From: a virus
Reading direction: 5' to 3' (one strand)
Length of the DNA stretch: 26,491 bases
IMG/VR virus record: IMGVR_UViG_3300010354_000534
Span: 1-26,491 of that record
This document shows, one piece after another, positions 15,501 through 23,993 of the stretch. The notes under the pieces were generated by a model. The model was not told the DNA's origin. It worked only from the letters and a program-made list of their open reading frames with translations, and ran no database searches. Positions within the stretch are counted from its first letter, which is position 1. Each line of letters begins with the position of its first letter. A program made the translations under genes and the position numbers.

Positions 15501-16254
15501 AGAAATATCTCAAAACTATGGTAAAAAAGTTGGGGAAAGAATTTATTTTCCATTCAATAATAGAGAATTTAATGCATATAAAACTAGAACTGGGTGGGAT
15601 ATTTATGATGGTCCAACAAAACTCGACACCAGTAATGGAAAAAATTCTGATGTTGTGAAAGCGTTTACAGACCACGCCAGCACTCAAATGCCCAGAGACA
15701 CTGGAACTTCTCCTGATCTTACGGGCACGGACTTTCAAAGAGAAAGAGGTGGTCCAGTTGCTGCAAACACTCCTTACATAGTTGGCGAGGCAGGACCAGA
15801 ATTATTTGTTCCAAAAGAAAATGGATTTGTTATAAACAATCAACAAACTGCTGGACTTGTTGATATGGTTGACCGAATGATATTTGGTAAGCCAAATAGA
15901 GGTCCGTCAACTGTTAGGTATAAATCTGGACCTAGAGATGCTATCGAAGGAATTGGGGGTAAGTATTATGCTCCTTACAGTCCAGATCCATCCTTCAAAC
16001 CAGTGAGAGAAGCGATGCTTGATAAGAATATGTACAGTAAACCAAGCAAAGATACCTCATTGATTGCTACAAATTTAGATCAATCTTCTGATGCAGGACA
16101 GTATGTAATTGTGAATCAACAATCCCAAGAAAATGTTGCTTCTAACATTACACGACCATTTGAAGTAAATACGATACGTCAAGGACAATCAAGATCAAAT
16201 AAAGATCATAATAATACTATTAGAAACATAGTTATGCAGCGACTTGTTGGATAA
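12535..16254 (+). CDS. Tape-measure-like tail protein with M23 peptidase domain
   Basis: The product has 1239 residues. In order it shows an N-terminal domain, coiled-coil and very acidic segments (about 110-180 and 290-360) and a basic region near 490-550. A glycine-zipper hydrophobic stretch follows (about 600-650). An M23 metallopeptidase domain spans about 840-960, with His851-xxx-Asp855, His904 and His935-Leu-His937, the complete zinc and catalytic set. VGEAGPELFVP near 1083 is a motif often found at the ends of phage tape measures. Residues 990-1060 resemble a segment of the next protein. The position after the frameshift chaperone pair supports the tape-measure role. Substrate cleavage of peptidoglycan cross-links is inferred from the domain. 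Confidence 0.75.
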   Translation: MIPDNAIKPIRNPNGRDNTEIAVGTLIAYRVFPQTQEGIQQAKDTIAANNNWVVPSLLPEYYDGIDSDLMVGKENDSIRAIRETLKQFYGLLSSSAGTEEFIDTTVYTPADKFVDDGKEFALKIETDLEDALEKTSDEIMDSIDEILRQDQEKFEEFKRKQEEELKKKIEKLNTPERVSQELTIKIPPAHYIQGTAGRWQPEFENDIDHAVYFAGKSPLPKGAKQREVLDWLKSLGLTFEQIHSHREKVLDQIRKTIALPGVEEEYPYVYIDAVDQDFQLRDNEEEENPEGLDDLLGEIRDETEFEKQEQEEQEELEEQVSVAVDTLEQADEAKQEVIEEDLLDDLPDSVKESLIEILNKRKRSTSTKEKKSSSITNAKIYNFLTTNLIKIQNQFESIDRSIQKQNEILSANFASTSSMIQSMEAQNSLLIDRIDALTQEYKKQNQYQKDLLDQQENIDAEKSLENIKDTAGTEGFVDTTKGNKKKSVPSHIAQYFKRQALRKLYRKMPGGLRKARIGYKKLQRKPRILRQRIAGQVSSRLPTSVRKSMSTLSKVKGAGSVARNLGPAKYAFAGMEYAERKKAGQSNLQATAGVGVGLAAASAAGAAGAKGGAIIGTFLGGPIGTAIGTVVGGLGGAIIGGILGSKASDVVTGVHETGGETKPGIATLHGTELIINKNNQNNTELYNPEATIARALLGATVGYVNQAGPAAASLTPVIKQLASPLIKQYGMPNILVQSDFGGAIPPLESTINGTKKPKTAQEELSELERSLLEEQNPQTFAEKLMKMLDPEGRFQQLLKQIGSGDPSPDAYDGSGIVGDLKGNIVNPMEAGEIQDYPGAKFGAPREGGRKHKGRDIVGTPGMKFSAALPGTVTNIIEVADLPGGGVSKGIYVKHDNGMETRYLHVKPSVKVGDTVKAGQKLGTITDTDNISSVPHLHFEVIVKGTHVDPEPLLKGAFKIKDISAGKVPGLTIENYDGTKPPENKPQAAQEISQNYGKKVGERIYFPFNNREFNAYKTRTGWDIYDGPTKLDTSNGKNSDVVKAFTDHASTQMPRDTGTSPDLTGTDFQRERGGPVAANTPYIVGEAGPELFVPKENGFVINNQQTAGLVDMVDRMIFGKPNRGPSTVRYKSGPRDAIEGIGGKYYAPYSPDPSFKPVREAMLDKNMYSKPSKDTSLIATNLDQSSDAGQYVIVNQQSQENVASNITRPFEVNTIRQGQSRSNKDHNNTIRNIVMQRLVG

Positions 16255-16257
16255 ATA
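16250..16257 (+). promoter_or_regulatory. Late promoter motif
   Basis: GATAAATA fits the NATAAATA late motif. It overlaps the stop codon of the 1239-aa gene and lies 20 bases before the next ATG, which has its own AGGGGGAG ribosome binding site. Confidence 0.5.
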
Positions 16258-16277
16258 TGACGAAGGGGGAGCGATAA

Positions 16278-18821
16278 ATGGGAGCAGGAACCGAAGGTTT
16301 TACTGACACTACTGGAAGTGTAAATCCAATAGGAACAATTCTTTCTAAGGTTCTTGAAGCCAGAAAGATGGCGGAGGAAGAACGTCAGTACGCATCGGAT
16401 GTAGCAGAAAGAAATCAAACCTCTTTAGAAGAAGCTGGAATTGAAAGAGGATATTTTTTCAAGAAAGCATTGCAGTATAAATTTGGTGGAGAATTTGCTG
16501 ATAAAAAGAAACATGAATTAAAAAATTTCTTTGAGAAAAAAAATACTGCTAAAGCAATTATGCTTGGCAGATCTGGCAGAAGAAAATATGATAGATCAGA
16601 AAGAATAGATATGATCTGGTCTCTCTTTGAAGATGGACCAAAAGCACCTACATTTAGAGACAAATTTAAAGATTTATATAAGACATCAATTGATGATCCT
16701 TACTTAAGACCTCAATCACCCATCATCCCTGGGTCAACTAAAAAAATACAGAAATTAAATTCTTCTAATAAAAAAAGAATAAGCAAAGAAGAATTATTTC
16801 AAACACTTACTAGGTTACTATCTTCATTAGAAGCGACTGCAAATGCATTGAATGGTAATGTAGCTTCTTCATCTGGTGCAATTATAAAAGCAGCGAACGC
16901 ACAAGAAAATATAGCAGATCAATTAAAGCACAGAGGAACTGTACTAGAAGACAAATTAGATGATTTAATTAGAGCAATATCATCTCAAACAGAACTTAAA
17001 AAGAAAGAAAAACAAATAAAAAAAGTTTCGTCTGCAGAAAAAACATTAGAAAATATAAAGGATGCTTCTTCTACTGAAGCATTTGATAATTTAATGACAC
17101 CAGAAAATGAAAGTGTGGCAGCAACAAGTTCGCAAAGAATAGAAGAGCAACAACAACTTGCTTATCAACAATCTAATATACCACAAGCAGAAACTGGTGG
17201 TATTATTTCTGGACCAGACAGTGGATATAATGTAAGAATGCATGGCCGTGAAATGATTGTGCCCCTTGATAATGCATTTACTAATCCAAATAAAACTGCA
17301 GTAACAGAACAAGGAAGAAAACTAGAAAAATCTGGGGCATCTCCTAAAGTTTCGATGATGCCTAAAAAATCTTTTGAAGTTGGCACACCAACTCAACCTC
17401 CATCCATGGGGGGTAAGTTGGGATTTAATATAACAAACAAACTAGCAACAGGAGGAACAACACAATCATCTATGATGTCACAAACACTTGTAGATGCTAT
17501 GTCGTTGCCAATGATTGCTACTGGTGGAACAATACTGGCAACCACTACACAACTTATGAGAAGCATAGGTGATTCTGAAATGGCACCAAACATAAACAGA
17601 ATTGCCAGACCAATAGCAGATGTGTTTGGATTACCATCTTCTATTACACAGAAAGCAACTGCTGGTAAAAAATCTGAAAGAGAAAAGGCGGAGCAAGACA
17701 GCGAGGAAATGGGTTCTAAAAATATTTTGGCAAAACTTACTGAGGGGTTTGGTAAACTTCTTGAAAGTATGGGTAAACAAATTGAAGAGAACAGACCAGA
17801 TCCATCTGTTACTCCTGGAGCAAATTTAATTCCTGGCGATGCACCACCAGAAATTAAAGCATTGATGGAAACTATATCTGGTGGAGAGGGTGGACCCAAT
17901 TCAGTTCAAGGAATTGGAGAAGTTCCTGGTCTATCTGATATGACTATTGATCAAGCCATTGCTAAAGCAAAATCATATATTGGAAAAGGATCTGAAACTG
18001 GTGCATTGGGTGCCTACCAACAACACTCAGATTATTTGAGAGAAAGAGCAATTAAAGCTGGACTTGATCCGACTAAAGATAAATTTAGCATGGAAAATCA
18101 AACTCAAATTCAAAGAGTGTTTATGGTTGGTCTTTATGGTCAAACCGAAGAGACCTTGGTTAGACATTTGAAAGAAGGTAAATTAGAATCACATGTGTTT
18201 CCAAAACTTTCCAGAGATGCTGGTTGGCCATCTCTTCCTGGCGGCAGTCAACCCAACGTTCATACTGCTGGGTCTGCATCAAGGTATAAAACAAATTTAA
18301 AAAAATATAAACAAGCTGCTGCTTCTATGCCAGAAGCAACTCCAACTTCCAAGCAAGATCTTGGTCAATCAATAACTCAAAATTTTGGAATGAAAACTGG
18401 CGAAGAAAGAACATTCGATCATCCAAAATATGGCGAGATAAAAGCACATAAAACCGCAGTTGGATTTAAATTTTTTGGTGCTGGAATTAATAATGAATTA
18501 AATATGAATGTTGGAACTCCTCAAGCAGAATCAATTGTGGATTATTTTATAAAATCTAACGGAGGTAGAACTAAAATAGATGATACAGCACAAGCTCTTG
18601 CTCCCCCACCAAGAAAAACAACAACAGATCCATACAAACGAGATACATCTTCTGGGAATGGTGCTCAAGTTGCTATGTTAAATATTGGTGGGGCAAATTC
18701 TAGACCAACTGCTGGAACATCACCTCAACCAACAGCAACTAATTCAAGAGCTTCTGTACCACAAGGTCGCAGTCCTTTAGATGGAATATACACAAACCCA
18801 CAAGAAATATTGACAGGTTAA
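16278..18821 (+). CDS. Tail structural protein with muramidase-like domain, paralogue of the 1239-aa protein
   Basis: The product has 847 residues. It begins MGAGTEGFTDTTG, repeating a motif of the upstream protein, and shares LENIKD..xTExF near residue 260. A GGIISGPDSGYNVRMHGREM segment is like the MHG/VGEAGPE loops of tape measures. Residues about 530-660 carry a lysozyme-like pattern: an acidic centre SGGEGGPNS (Glu537), the MTIDQAIA helix, GALGAYQ (575-581), then KDKFSMENQTQIQ. This resembles phage muramidase/transglycosylase domains. Residues about 690-775 (ITQNFGMKTGEERTF) match the upstream protein's C-terminal domain. A baseplate-associated glycan-cleaving role is inferred. Confidence 0.65.
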   Translation: MGAGTEGFTDTTGSVNPIGTILSKVLEARKMAEEERQYASDVAERNQTSLEEAGIERGYFFKKALQYKFGGEFADKKKHELKNFFEKKNTAKAIMLGRSGRRKYDRSERIDMIWSLFEDGPKAPTFRDKFKDLYKTSIDDPYLRPQSPIIPGSTKKIQKLNSSNKKRISKEELFQTLTRLLSSLEATANALNGNVASSSGAIIKAANAQENIADQLKHRGTVLEDKLDDLIRAISSQTELKKKEKQIKKVSSAEKTLENIKDASSTEAFDNLMTPENESVAATSSQRIEEQQQLAYQQSNIPQAETGGIISGPDSGYNVRMHGREMIVPLDNAFTNPNKTAVTEQGRKLEKSGASPKVSMMPKKSFEVGTPTQPPSMGGKLGFNITNKLATGGTTQSSMMSQTLVDAMSLPMIATGGTILATTTQLMRSIGDSEMAPNINRIARPIADVFGLPSSITQKATAGKKSEREKAEQDSEEMGSKNILAKLTEGFGKLLESMGKQIEENRPDPSVTPGANLIPGDAPPEIKALMETISGGEGGPNSVQGIGEVPGLSDMTIDQAIAKAKSYIGKGSETGALGAYQQHSDYLRERAIKAGLDPTKDKFSMENQTQIQRVFMVGLYGQTEETLVRHLKEGKLESHVFPKLSRDAGWPSLPGGSQPNVHTAGSASRYKTNLKKYKQAAASMPEATPTSKQDLGQSITQNFGMKTGEERTFDHPKYGEIKAHKTAVGFKFFGAGINNELNMNVGTPQAESIVDYFIKSNGGRTKIDDTAQALAPPPRKTTTDPYKRDTSSGNGAQVAMLNIGGANSRPTAGTSPQPTATNSRASVPQGRSPLDGIYTNPQEILTG

Positions 18822-18822
18822 A

Positions 18823-20253
18823 ATGGCGAGAGAAAATCCACATGCAGTTAATTTTACACCGACTGCCGTAAAAATATATGCTGTAAATTCTAACAAAGCA
18901 TTACTTATAACTGATATGGTTATGAGATTTGATTACTTTGAGGATATTTTTTGCCCATCTATTGCAGCAACATTAGATATTGTTGACAACGGAGAAAATT
19001 TGGTATCATCTTTACCGATACAAGGGTTTGAAAAGGTTGAAGTAGAACTTAAAGATTCTAAAAATGTAACTCATACTTATGAATTTAGAGTATTCAAAAT
19101 CAGCAATAGATTTTCTGCAGAAAGATTTCAAACATATAATTTAGGATTGATTTCTTTAGAAGCTTTATATAATGAGGGAGTTAGAGTTCCTAAAACTTTA
19201 CAAGAGAAACCAGAACAAATTGCATCTAATTTGCTGAAGGAATATTTAAAAACAAACAAAGATGTTTTTGTTGATCCATCTACATATAAAATCTCATTTA
19301 ATCCTGGGAAAAAAACTGTATTCAGTATCATTAATCATCTTCAAAGTAAAGCAGTTCCTTCTAGTAGCAAATCATCTCTATCTAAAGTTGCATCTGTAAG
19401 TGCAACTGGTTCAGGAGCTGTTGCACGAACAGGCATAACACCAAATACACCAATCCCATCAACAGATTCTGGATCTTACGACGAATCATCTGGAACTGCT
19501 GGATATTTATTTTATGAAAATCGTGACGGATACTTTTTTAAATCAATTGATAAATTATGTTCCAAAGAAAATGAAAACATAGGAACATACTATCTCGAAC
19601 CAGAAGCAAAGCAAAGTGATCCCACAAAAAGAATTTTTGATATGGATTACAACAGCGAGCTTGATGTGATGGCAAAATTAAGAATGGGTGCTTACTCATC
19701 ATTGATATGTTTTTATAATTTTAGCACTGGTGCTTACGAAGAATATGTGTACTCTCTTTCAAATTCTTTTTCAAATATGAATCATTTGGGATCGCAAGAT
19801 AGGTTGGGAGCTGGTCAAAAAGAACTTTCCAAATACCCAACAAGAATTATGAGTATGTTATTAGACCATGAGACATGGTTTAATGAATCAACTATTGCAT
19901 CTCCAGAAAAAAGAGATCAAGCTGGATCAACGACAACTCCGTTTCCAGATTTTCAAAAAAATTATATGGCGCAATCCATATCAAGGATTGCTAGTTTATC
20001 TAATCAAAAATTAAACATACAAATAGCTGGTGACCCTTCAATTGCCATTGGTAAAAAAATAACTGTCAAACTTCCCAACCAAATTCCAACAAAAAATAGA
20101 ACACAAGTAGCATATGATCCAGAGCATAGTGGAGATTATTTAATTTCAAAAGTTAATCATGTGTTTGATTTTAAAAATAAAGTTACGAATACTTGGATGT
20201 CTTTAATAAGAGATACCTATGGCAGTTCTGAAATCGCTTCGGAAGTTAAATAA
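18823..20253 (+). CDS. gp27: Baseplate hub protein gp27
   Basis: This 476-aa protein is probably the T4 gp27 homologue, the trimeric ring of the central hub that holds gp5. The N-terminal beta domain (TAVKIYAVNSNKALLITDMV, FCPSIAATLDIVDN) and the C-terminal one (MAQSISRIASLSNQKLNIQI, then GDYLISKVNHVFDFKNKVTN) parallel the two tube-like domains of gp27. A Ser/Thr/Pro-rich linker lies near residues 183-225. It is longer than T4 gp27 (391 aa). Its position directly before the gp5-like gene, as hub partners, supports the call. It starts 1 base after the upstream stop. Confidence 0.8.
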   Translation: MARENPHAVNFTPTAVKIYAVNSNKALLITDMVMRFDYFEDIFCPSIAATLDIVDNGENLVSSLPIQGFEKVEVELKDSKNVTHTYEFRVFKISNRFSAERFQTYNLGLISLEALYNEGVRVPKTLQEKPEQIASNLLKEYLKTNKDVFVDPSTYKISFNPGKKTVFSIINHLQSKAVPSSSKSSLSKVASVSATGSGAVARTGITPNTPIPSTDSGSYDESSGTAGYLFYENRDGYFFKSIDKLCSKENENIGTYYLEPEAKQSDPTKRIFDMDYNSELDVMAKLRMGAYSSLICFYNFSTGAYEEYVYSLSNSFSNMNHLGSQDRLGAGQKELSKYPTRIMSMLLDHETWFNESTIASPEKRDQAGSTTTPFPDFQKNYMAQSISRIASLSNQKLNIQIAGDPSIAIGKKITVKLPNQIPTKNRTQVAYDPEHSGDYLISKVNHVFDFKNKVTNTWMSLIRDTYGSSEIASEVK

Positions 20254-20256
20254 ATA
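20249..20256 (+). promoter_or_regulatory. Late promoter motif for gp5
   Basis: AATAAATA fits NATAAATA. It overlaps the gp27 stop codon and lies 19 bases before the ATG of the gp5-like gene, which has no Shine-Dalgarno sequence. Confidence 0.45.
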
Positions 20257-20275
20257 CTAAAAAATTGTTTTGTAA

Positions 20276-23200
20276 ATGGATCCTGTATTATCTTCACTAT
20301 TTCCTGTGCATCAAATTGGTGTCGATGGATTTAATTGGTGGATAGGACAAGTAGAATCAAATAGAAGTGATGACCCCAAAAAATCTGGGAGATATCGTGT
20401 TAGAATTGTCGGACAACATTTAAAAGATTGTACAGCAACACCAACACAACAACTTCCATGGGCAAACGTAATGATGCCCGTCACCACGCCACATTCTGAC
20501 GGGGGTGTAACTGGAGCGACTTCTAATTTAAGAAAGGGTAATTGGGTAATAGGTTTTTTCTTAGATAATGATCAACAAAAACCAATTATCTTAGGATCAA
20601 TTGGTCACACTCATGGATCTACAAAAGCAATTGCTGAAGATACAAATCCTGGTTCTTCGTGTAAATCTTTTACAACTTATCTAGATCCAGAACGAAATCC
20701 TTCTACAGATAATCCAAAACATTCTCCAACCACTGCTTCTACTGACTCTGGTTTAGAATCTGGGTCAAATGTTACTGGTGCTGCTCCAGCAGCATCTTCA
20801 TATGCTGATACTCCAGACGGATTACCTCCAGAAATATTAGCTGCCTTTGGTAAAAACACAGAAGCAAATCCAACGGGAGGAAAGTTTTGTATCACGATAG
20901 CAGATCCAAATTGTGGCGCAGAAAGTGATTTAAAAAGTGGATTGCAAAAAATCCTTGGTGATTTTTTTGGAGCAGTGTCTTCTTCAGGAGGCAATGTAGG
21001 ATCTTATTATTTAAACCAAGCTACTGGTGCAGTAAACAGCAGTTTACAAGACGGTAAAAAATATATAAATCAAGCTGCTAGATTAGTAACATCAACTATT
21101 GCTAGAGCGAAGGGAGAACTATTGGAGGCAGTAAAAAATGGGGCAAAAGATCTAACAGACCTTGCTCTTTATAAAGAGACAAGAACTCTACCAATTATTC
21201 CAAATGATATTAATATTCCTGCAGAAACTCTAGCATCCCTAGGAGCGACTGCAGCGGCGTTTGATTCTGCATTAGCTGCTGGAGATACAGCAACCGCAGA
21301 TGTTCTTGCTGAAGCATACGTAGCATTATTAGAACAAGTTGCTGGTGAAAGAGGTCATCCTCCCGTAAAGAAAAAGGAAGCGAGATTAAAAGAAGTACAG
21401 GAATGGTTAGACAATATTCTAAAAACAATTGGATGTAGCATAGAAGATATTACTGATAGAATATTACAATGGTTGACTGAATTATTTAATTCCTTGATAT
21501 CAGAAGCTTATAATGCTGCTCTATGTTTGGTTGATAATATTGTAAACGGAATTATATCAGAAATTTTATCAGCAATTGATGAGTTAATTGATACTATTCT
21601 TTCTGCGATTTCGGAATTGCTCGGACCAATAGCACAAGCAATTGATATTGTTGGTAATGCCATAGCAGAAATCATGTCATTGCTTGGCATATCTTGCTCT
21701 GGTCTTCCTCAAACATGTACAAAATTGAAAACAGTTTGTGTTGACTGTACTAATGGAGAAACTGAACCAGATTTCTTGGATAATTTAATTTCTACCATAG
21801 AAGATGGAACATTAGATTATACTGAAGGTGTGTGTGAAGAAGCAACATACTATCCACCAGTACCAGCGACTACAATTGTTTTTGTTGGAGGGACACCAGC
21901 TGTTCCTGATAATACTATGACATATTCCTCTTCAAATATTGTAGTTGCTGAAGGATCGACGCAGGAATTTATAGTTACTAGAACAGGTAATGTCGATTCT
22001 GCTTCCAGTATTAGATATGAAATAACAAATGATACTGCTGTAAGGGGAACGGATTATGATATCTTAGGGACCTCAGGTATTCTTTCTACTGCTTCGGGCA
22101 TTCTTGCTTTTGCTCCAGGAGATAAAGAAAAACGTGTCAACATACAAGCATATGCAGATTCTTTAACGGAAGGAGATGAAACGTTTAACTTTAGAATTTT
22201 TGAAGAGCACACTCCAGATGGAATCACAGCTGTTTTCGTGAACCAAGATTTTATTGGTACAATTTCTGAAGTTATTACTCCAACAACACCAGTACCTGGG
22301 AGTGTTCCTACATCTCCAGGAATTGTTTCTCCAGGAGCAGGTACTCCTACTTCCCCTACTGGTGCCGCCACTGCTGCAGTACCAGTAGTTGTGCCTACAG
22401 GCGTCATACCTTCAGGGATTGTACCTGTTGCTCCAGTCGTAGCTGTAGTGCCAGCAGCAAGTTCATCGCCAGCGTTGCCATTATATTCTGTGACTGCAGA
22501 TAGAGTTTCAGTTGCAGAAACAGAAACGGTTACGTTTACTATTTCAACAGTCAACGTTACTGCTGGAACTGCATTTACTTATACAATAGATGGAACAAAT
22601 ATAACTGGTGCTGATTTTACAGACAATTCTTTAACTGGTTCTGGAACAATAAGTTCAACTGGAACAGCAACAATCACCAAGACATTGGCATCTAATGATG
22701 ATAATGTTGGATTAGATTTACAAGAATCATTTACGTTTACTGTGGATGGAACAGGAGCTTTCGCTACTGTTGCAATTGTAGAAGAAATAGATACAACTCC
22801 ACAGTATTTTGTAACAGCAGATCAAAGTAGTATTGATGGTGGTGAAACAGTAAACTTCATTGTAACTACAAGAAATGTTGCTGATAATACTTTATTGTCC
22901 TATAGATTAACAGGAACAATTGATGCATCTGATATTGATGGTGGTTCTTTGACTGGTTCCTTCAAAATTGTTGGAAATACAGCAACTATACCAATCAAAA
23001 CTGTGGTATCAACAACGATTGAAGATGCAGAAGCAATGACATTCTTATTAGTTGGAACGACTGCTGAAGCAACGGTAACAATTAATGCTACAACAACGTT
23101 TGCTCCAGCAACAACAACAATACTAAGAAGTTATGGTGTAGTTTCAGATAAGTTGGAGTATGAAGAAGGGGAAACAGTTGTACTAACAGTTAGCACAACT

Positions 23201-23992
23201 AATGTTCCTGATGGATCTGTGTTTGCTTATACTATCTTTGGATCTAATATAACCCCATCTGATTTTATTACTGGTAAATTAACAGGTTCTCTTACAATCA
23301 TTGATAATTCTGCTAAAGTATATCTTTCCATATCAGAAGATAGACAGGTTGAGTTAGATGAGACGGCAACTTTTTATATTAATGGAACTAGTGCATTTGC
23401 TGGATTTATTATTCTGGGAGATCAAATTAGAAGAACTCCACCAGAAAGTCCTAAAGTGACACCATGTTTATCCAAACCAGTTGCAGAGGCATTGACAGAT
23501 GAAAGTGGTAGAATTATTAGCATACCAATTATTGATAGGGGATGTCCTTACTCAACGCCACCTAAAGTTATCATTGGCGGATCTGGATATGGAGCTGGTG
23601 CAATACCGTTACTAGATGCAGATGGTTATGTATCAGAAGTACGCCTTACAAGAACTGGATTTAATTATAAAAAGAATACGCCAGACAATCTGACATGTAT
23701 TATTGATTCATTCACTATGATAAGACCAGGAACTGGTTATACAGAAGCACCAGATGTATTCGTTAATGGCGAATCAAATGTTGCTAGAGCAATCATACAA
23801 GACGGGAGAGTTTTTAGTATTCAAGTTATAGATAGAACTAAATCATACAAACAACTACCAGAAATTTTAATTGTTGGTGGTGGAGGTTCTGGAGCGAAGT
23901 TTTTACCTTCGCTTGCATGTTTAGATGTTGCAGAACTAGAACTCAACGATTACACCAAGATCGGCACAGGTAAATACATCGATTGTCCATAA
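20276..23992 (+). CDS. gp5: Large gp5-like baseplate hub protein, no lysozyme domain
   Basis: The product has 1238 residues. Residues 1-125 form the gp5 N-terminal OB-fold (WWIGQVESNRSDDPKKSGRY, RVRIVGQH, GNWVIGFFLDNDQQKPIILG), which seats on gp27. There follow a low-complexity linker, an unusual run of amphipathic hydrophobic helices (about 377-478), and a Calx-beta-like domain (about 545-655, with EGSTQEFIVTR and EGDETFNFRI). A Pro/Thr linker comes next, then three tandem Ig-like repeats (about 737-835, 844-940, 953-1058) and a C-terminal part with repeated Gly-rich strands. The T4 gp5 lysozyme domain is not recognisable, and the needle is a separate gene downstream. Confidence 0.82.
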   Translation: MDPVLSSLFPVHQIGVDGFNWWIGQVESNRSDDPKKSGRYRVRIVGQHLKDCTATPTQQLPWANVMMPVTTPHSDGGVTGATSNLRKGNWVIGFFLDNDQQKPIILGSIGHTHGSTKAIAEDTNPGSSCKSFTTYLDPERNPSTDNPKHSPTTASTDSGLESGSNVTGAAPAASSYADTPDGLPPEILAAFGKNTEANPTGGKFCITIADPNCGAESDLKSGLQKILGDFFGAVSSSGGNVGSYYLNQATGAVNSSLQDGKKYINQAARLVTSTIARAKGELLEAVKNGAKDLTDLALYKETRTLPIIPNDINIPAETLASLGATAAAFDSALAAGDTATADVLAEAYVALLEQVAGERGHPPVKKKEARLKEVQEWLDNILKTIGCSIEDITDRILQWLTELFNSLISEAYNAALCLVDNIVNGIISEILSAIDELIDTILSAISELLGPIAQAIDIVGNAIAEIMSLLGISCSGLPQTCTKLKTVCVDCTNGETEPDFLDNLISTIEDGTLDYTEGVCEEATYYPPVPATTIVFVGGTPAVPDNTMTYSSSNIVVAEGSTQEFIVTRTGNVDSASSIRYEITNDTAVRGTDYDILGTSGILSTASGILAFAPGDKEKRVNIQAYADSLTEGDETFNFRIFEEHTPDGITAVFVNQDFIGTISEVITPTTPVPGSVPTSPGIVSPGAGTPTSPTGAATAAVPVVVPTGVIPSGIVPVAPVVAVVPAASSSPALPLYSVTADRVSVAETETVTFTISTVNVTAGTAFTYTIDGTNITGADFTDNSLTGSGTISSTGTATITKTLASNDDNVGLDLQESFTFTVDGTGAFATVAIVEEIDTTPQYFVTADQSSIDGGETVNFIVTTRNVADNTLLSYRLTGTIDASDIDGGSLTGSFKIVGNTATIPIKTVVSTTIEDAEAMTFLLVGTTAEATVTINATTTFAPATTTILRSYGVVSDKLEYEEGETVVLTVSTTNVPDGSVFAYTIFGSNITPSDFITGKLTGSLTIIDNSAKVYLSISEDRQVELDETATFYINGTSAFAGFIILGDQIRRTPPESPKVTPCLSKPVAEALTDESGRIISIPIIDRGCPYSTPPKVIIGGSGYGAGAIPLLDADGYVSEVRLTRTGFNYKKNTPDNLTCIIDSFTMIRPGTGYTEAPDVFVNGESNVARAIIQDGRVFSIQVIDRTKSYKQLPEILIVGGGGSGAKFLPSLACLDVAELELNDYTKIGTGKYIDCP
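22480..23430 (+). repeat. Three tandem Ig-like protein repeats within gp5
   Basis: Three units of about 100 codons each start YSVTADRVSVAETETVTF, YFVTADQSSIDGGETVNF and YGVVSDKLEYEEGETVVL. Each continues through a Tyr-Thr-Ile/Leu strand, then LTGS, and ends with a strand near DGTGAFA or NGTSAFA. They are diverged at DNA level, so they are old duplications. Confidence 0.75.
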
Positions 23993-23993
23993 T

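Noticed and set aside
22054-22554. 166-codon minus-strand frame within gp5
   Set aside because: It is the antisense of the Pro/Thr-rich linker and Calx-beta region, with low-complexity sequence and no start signal.
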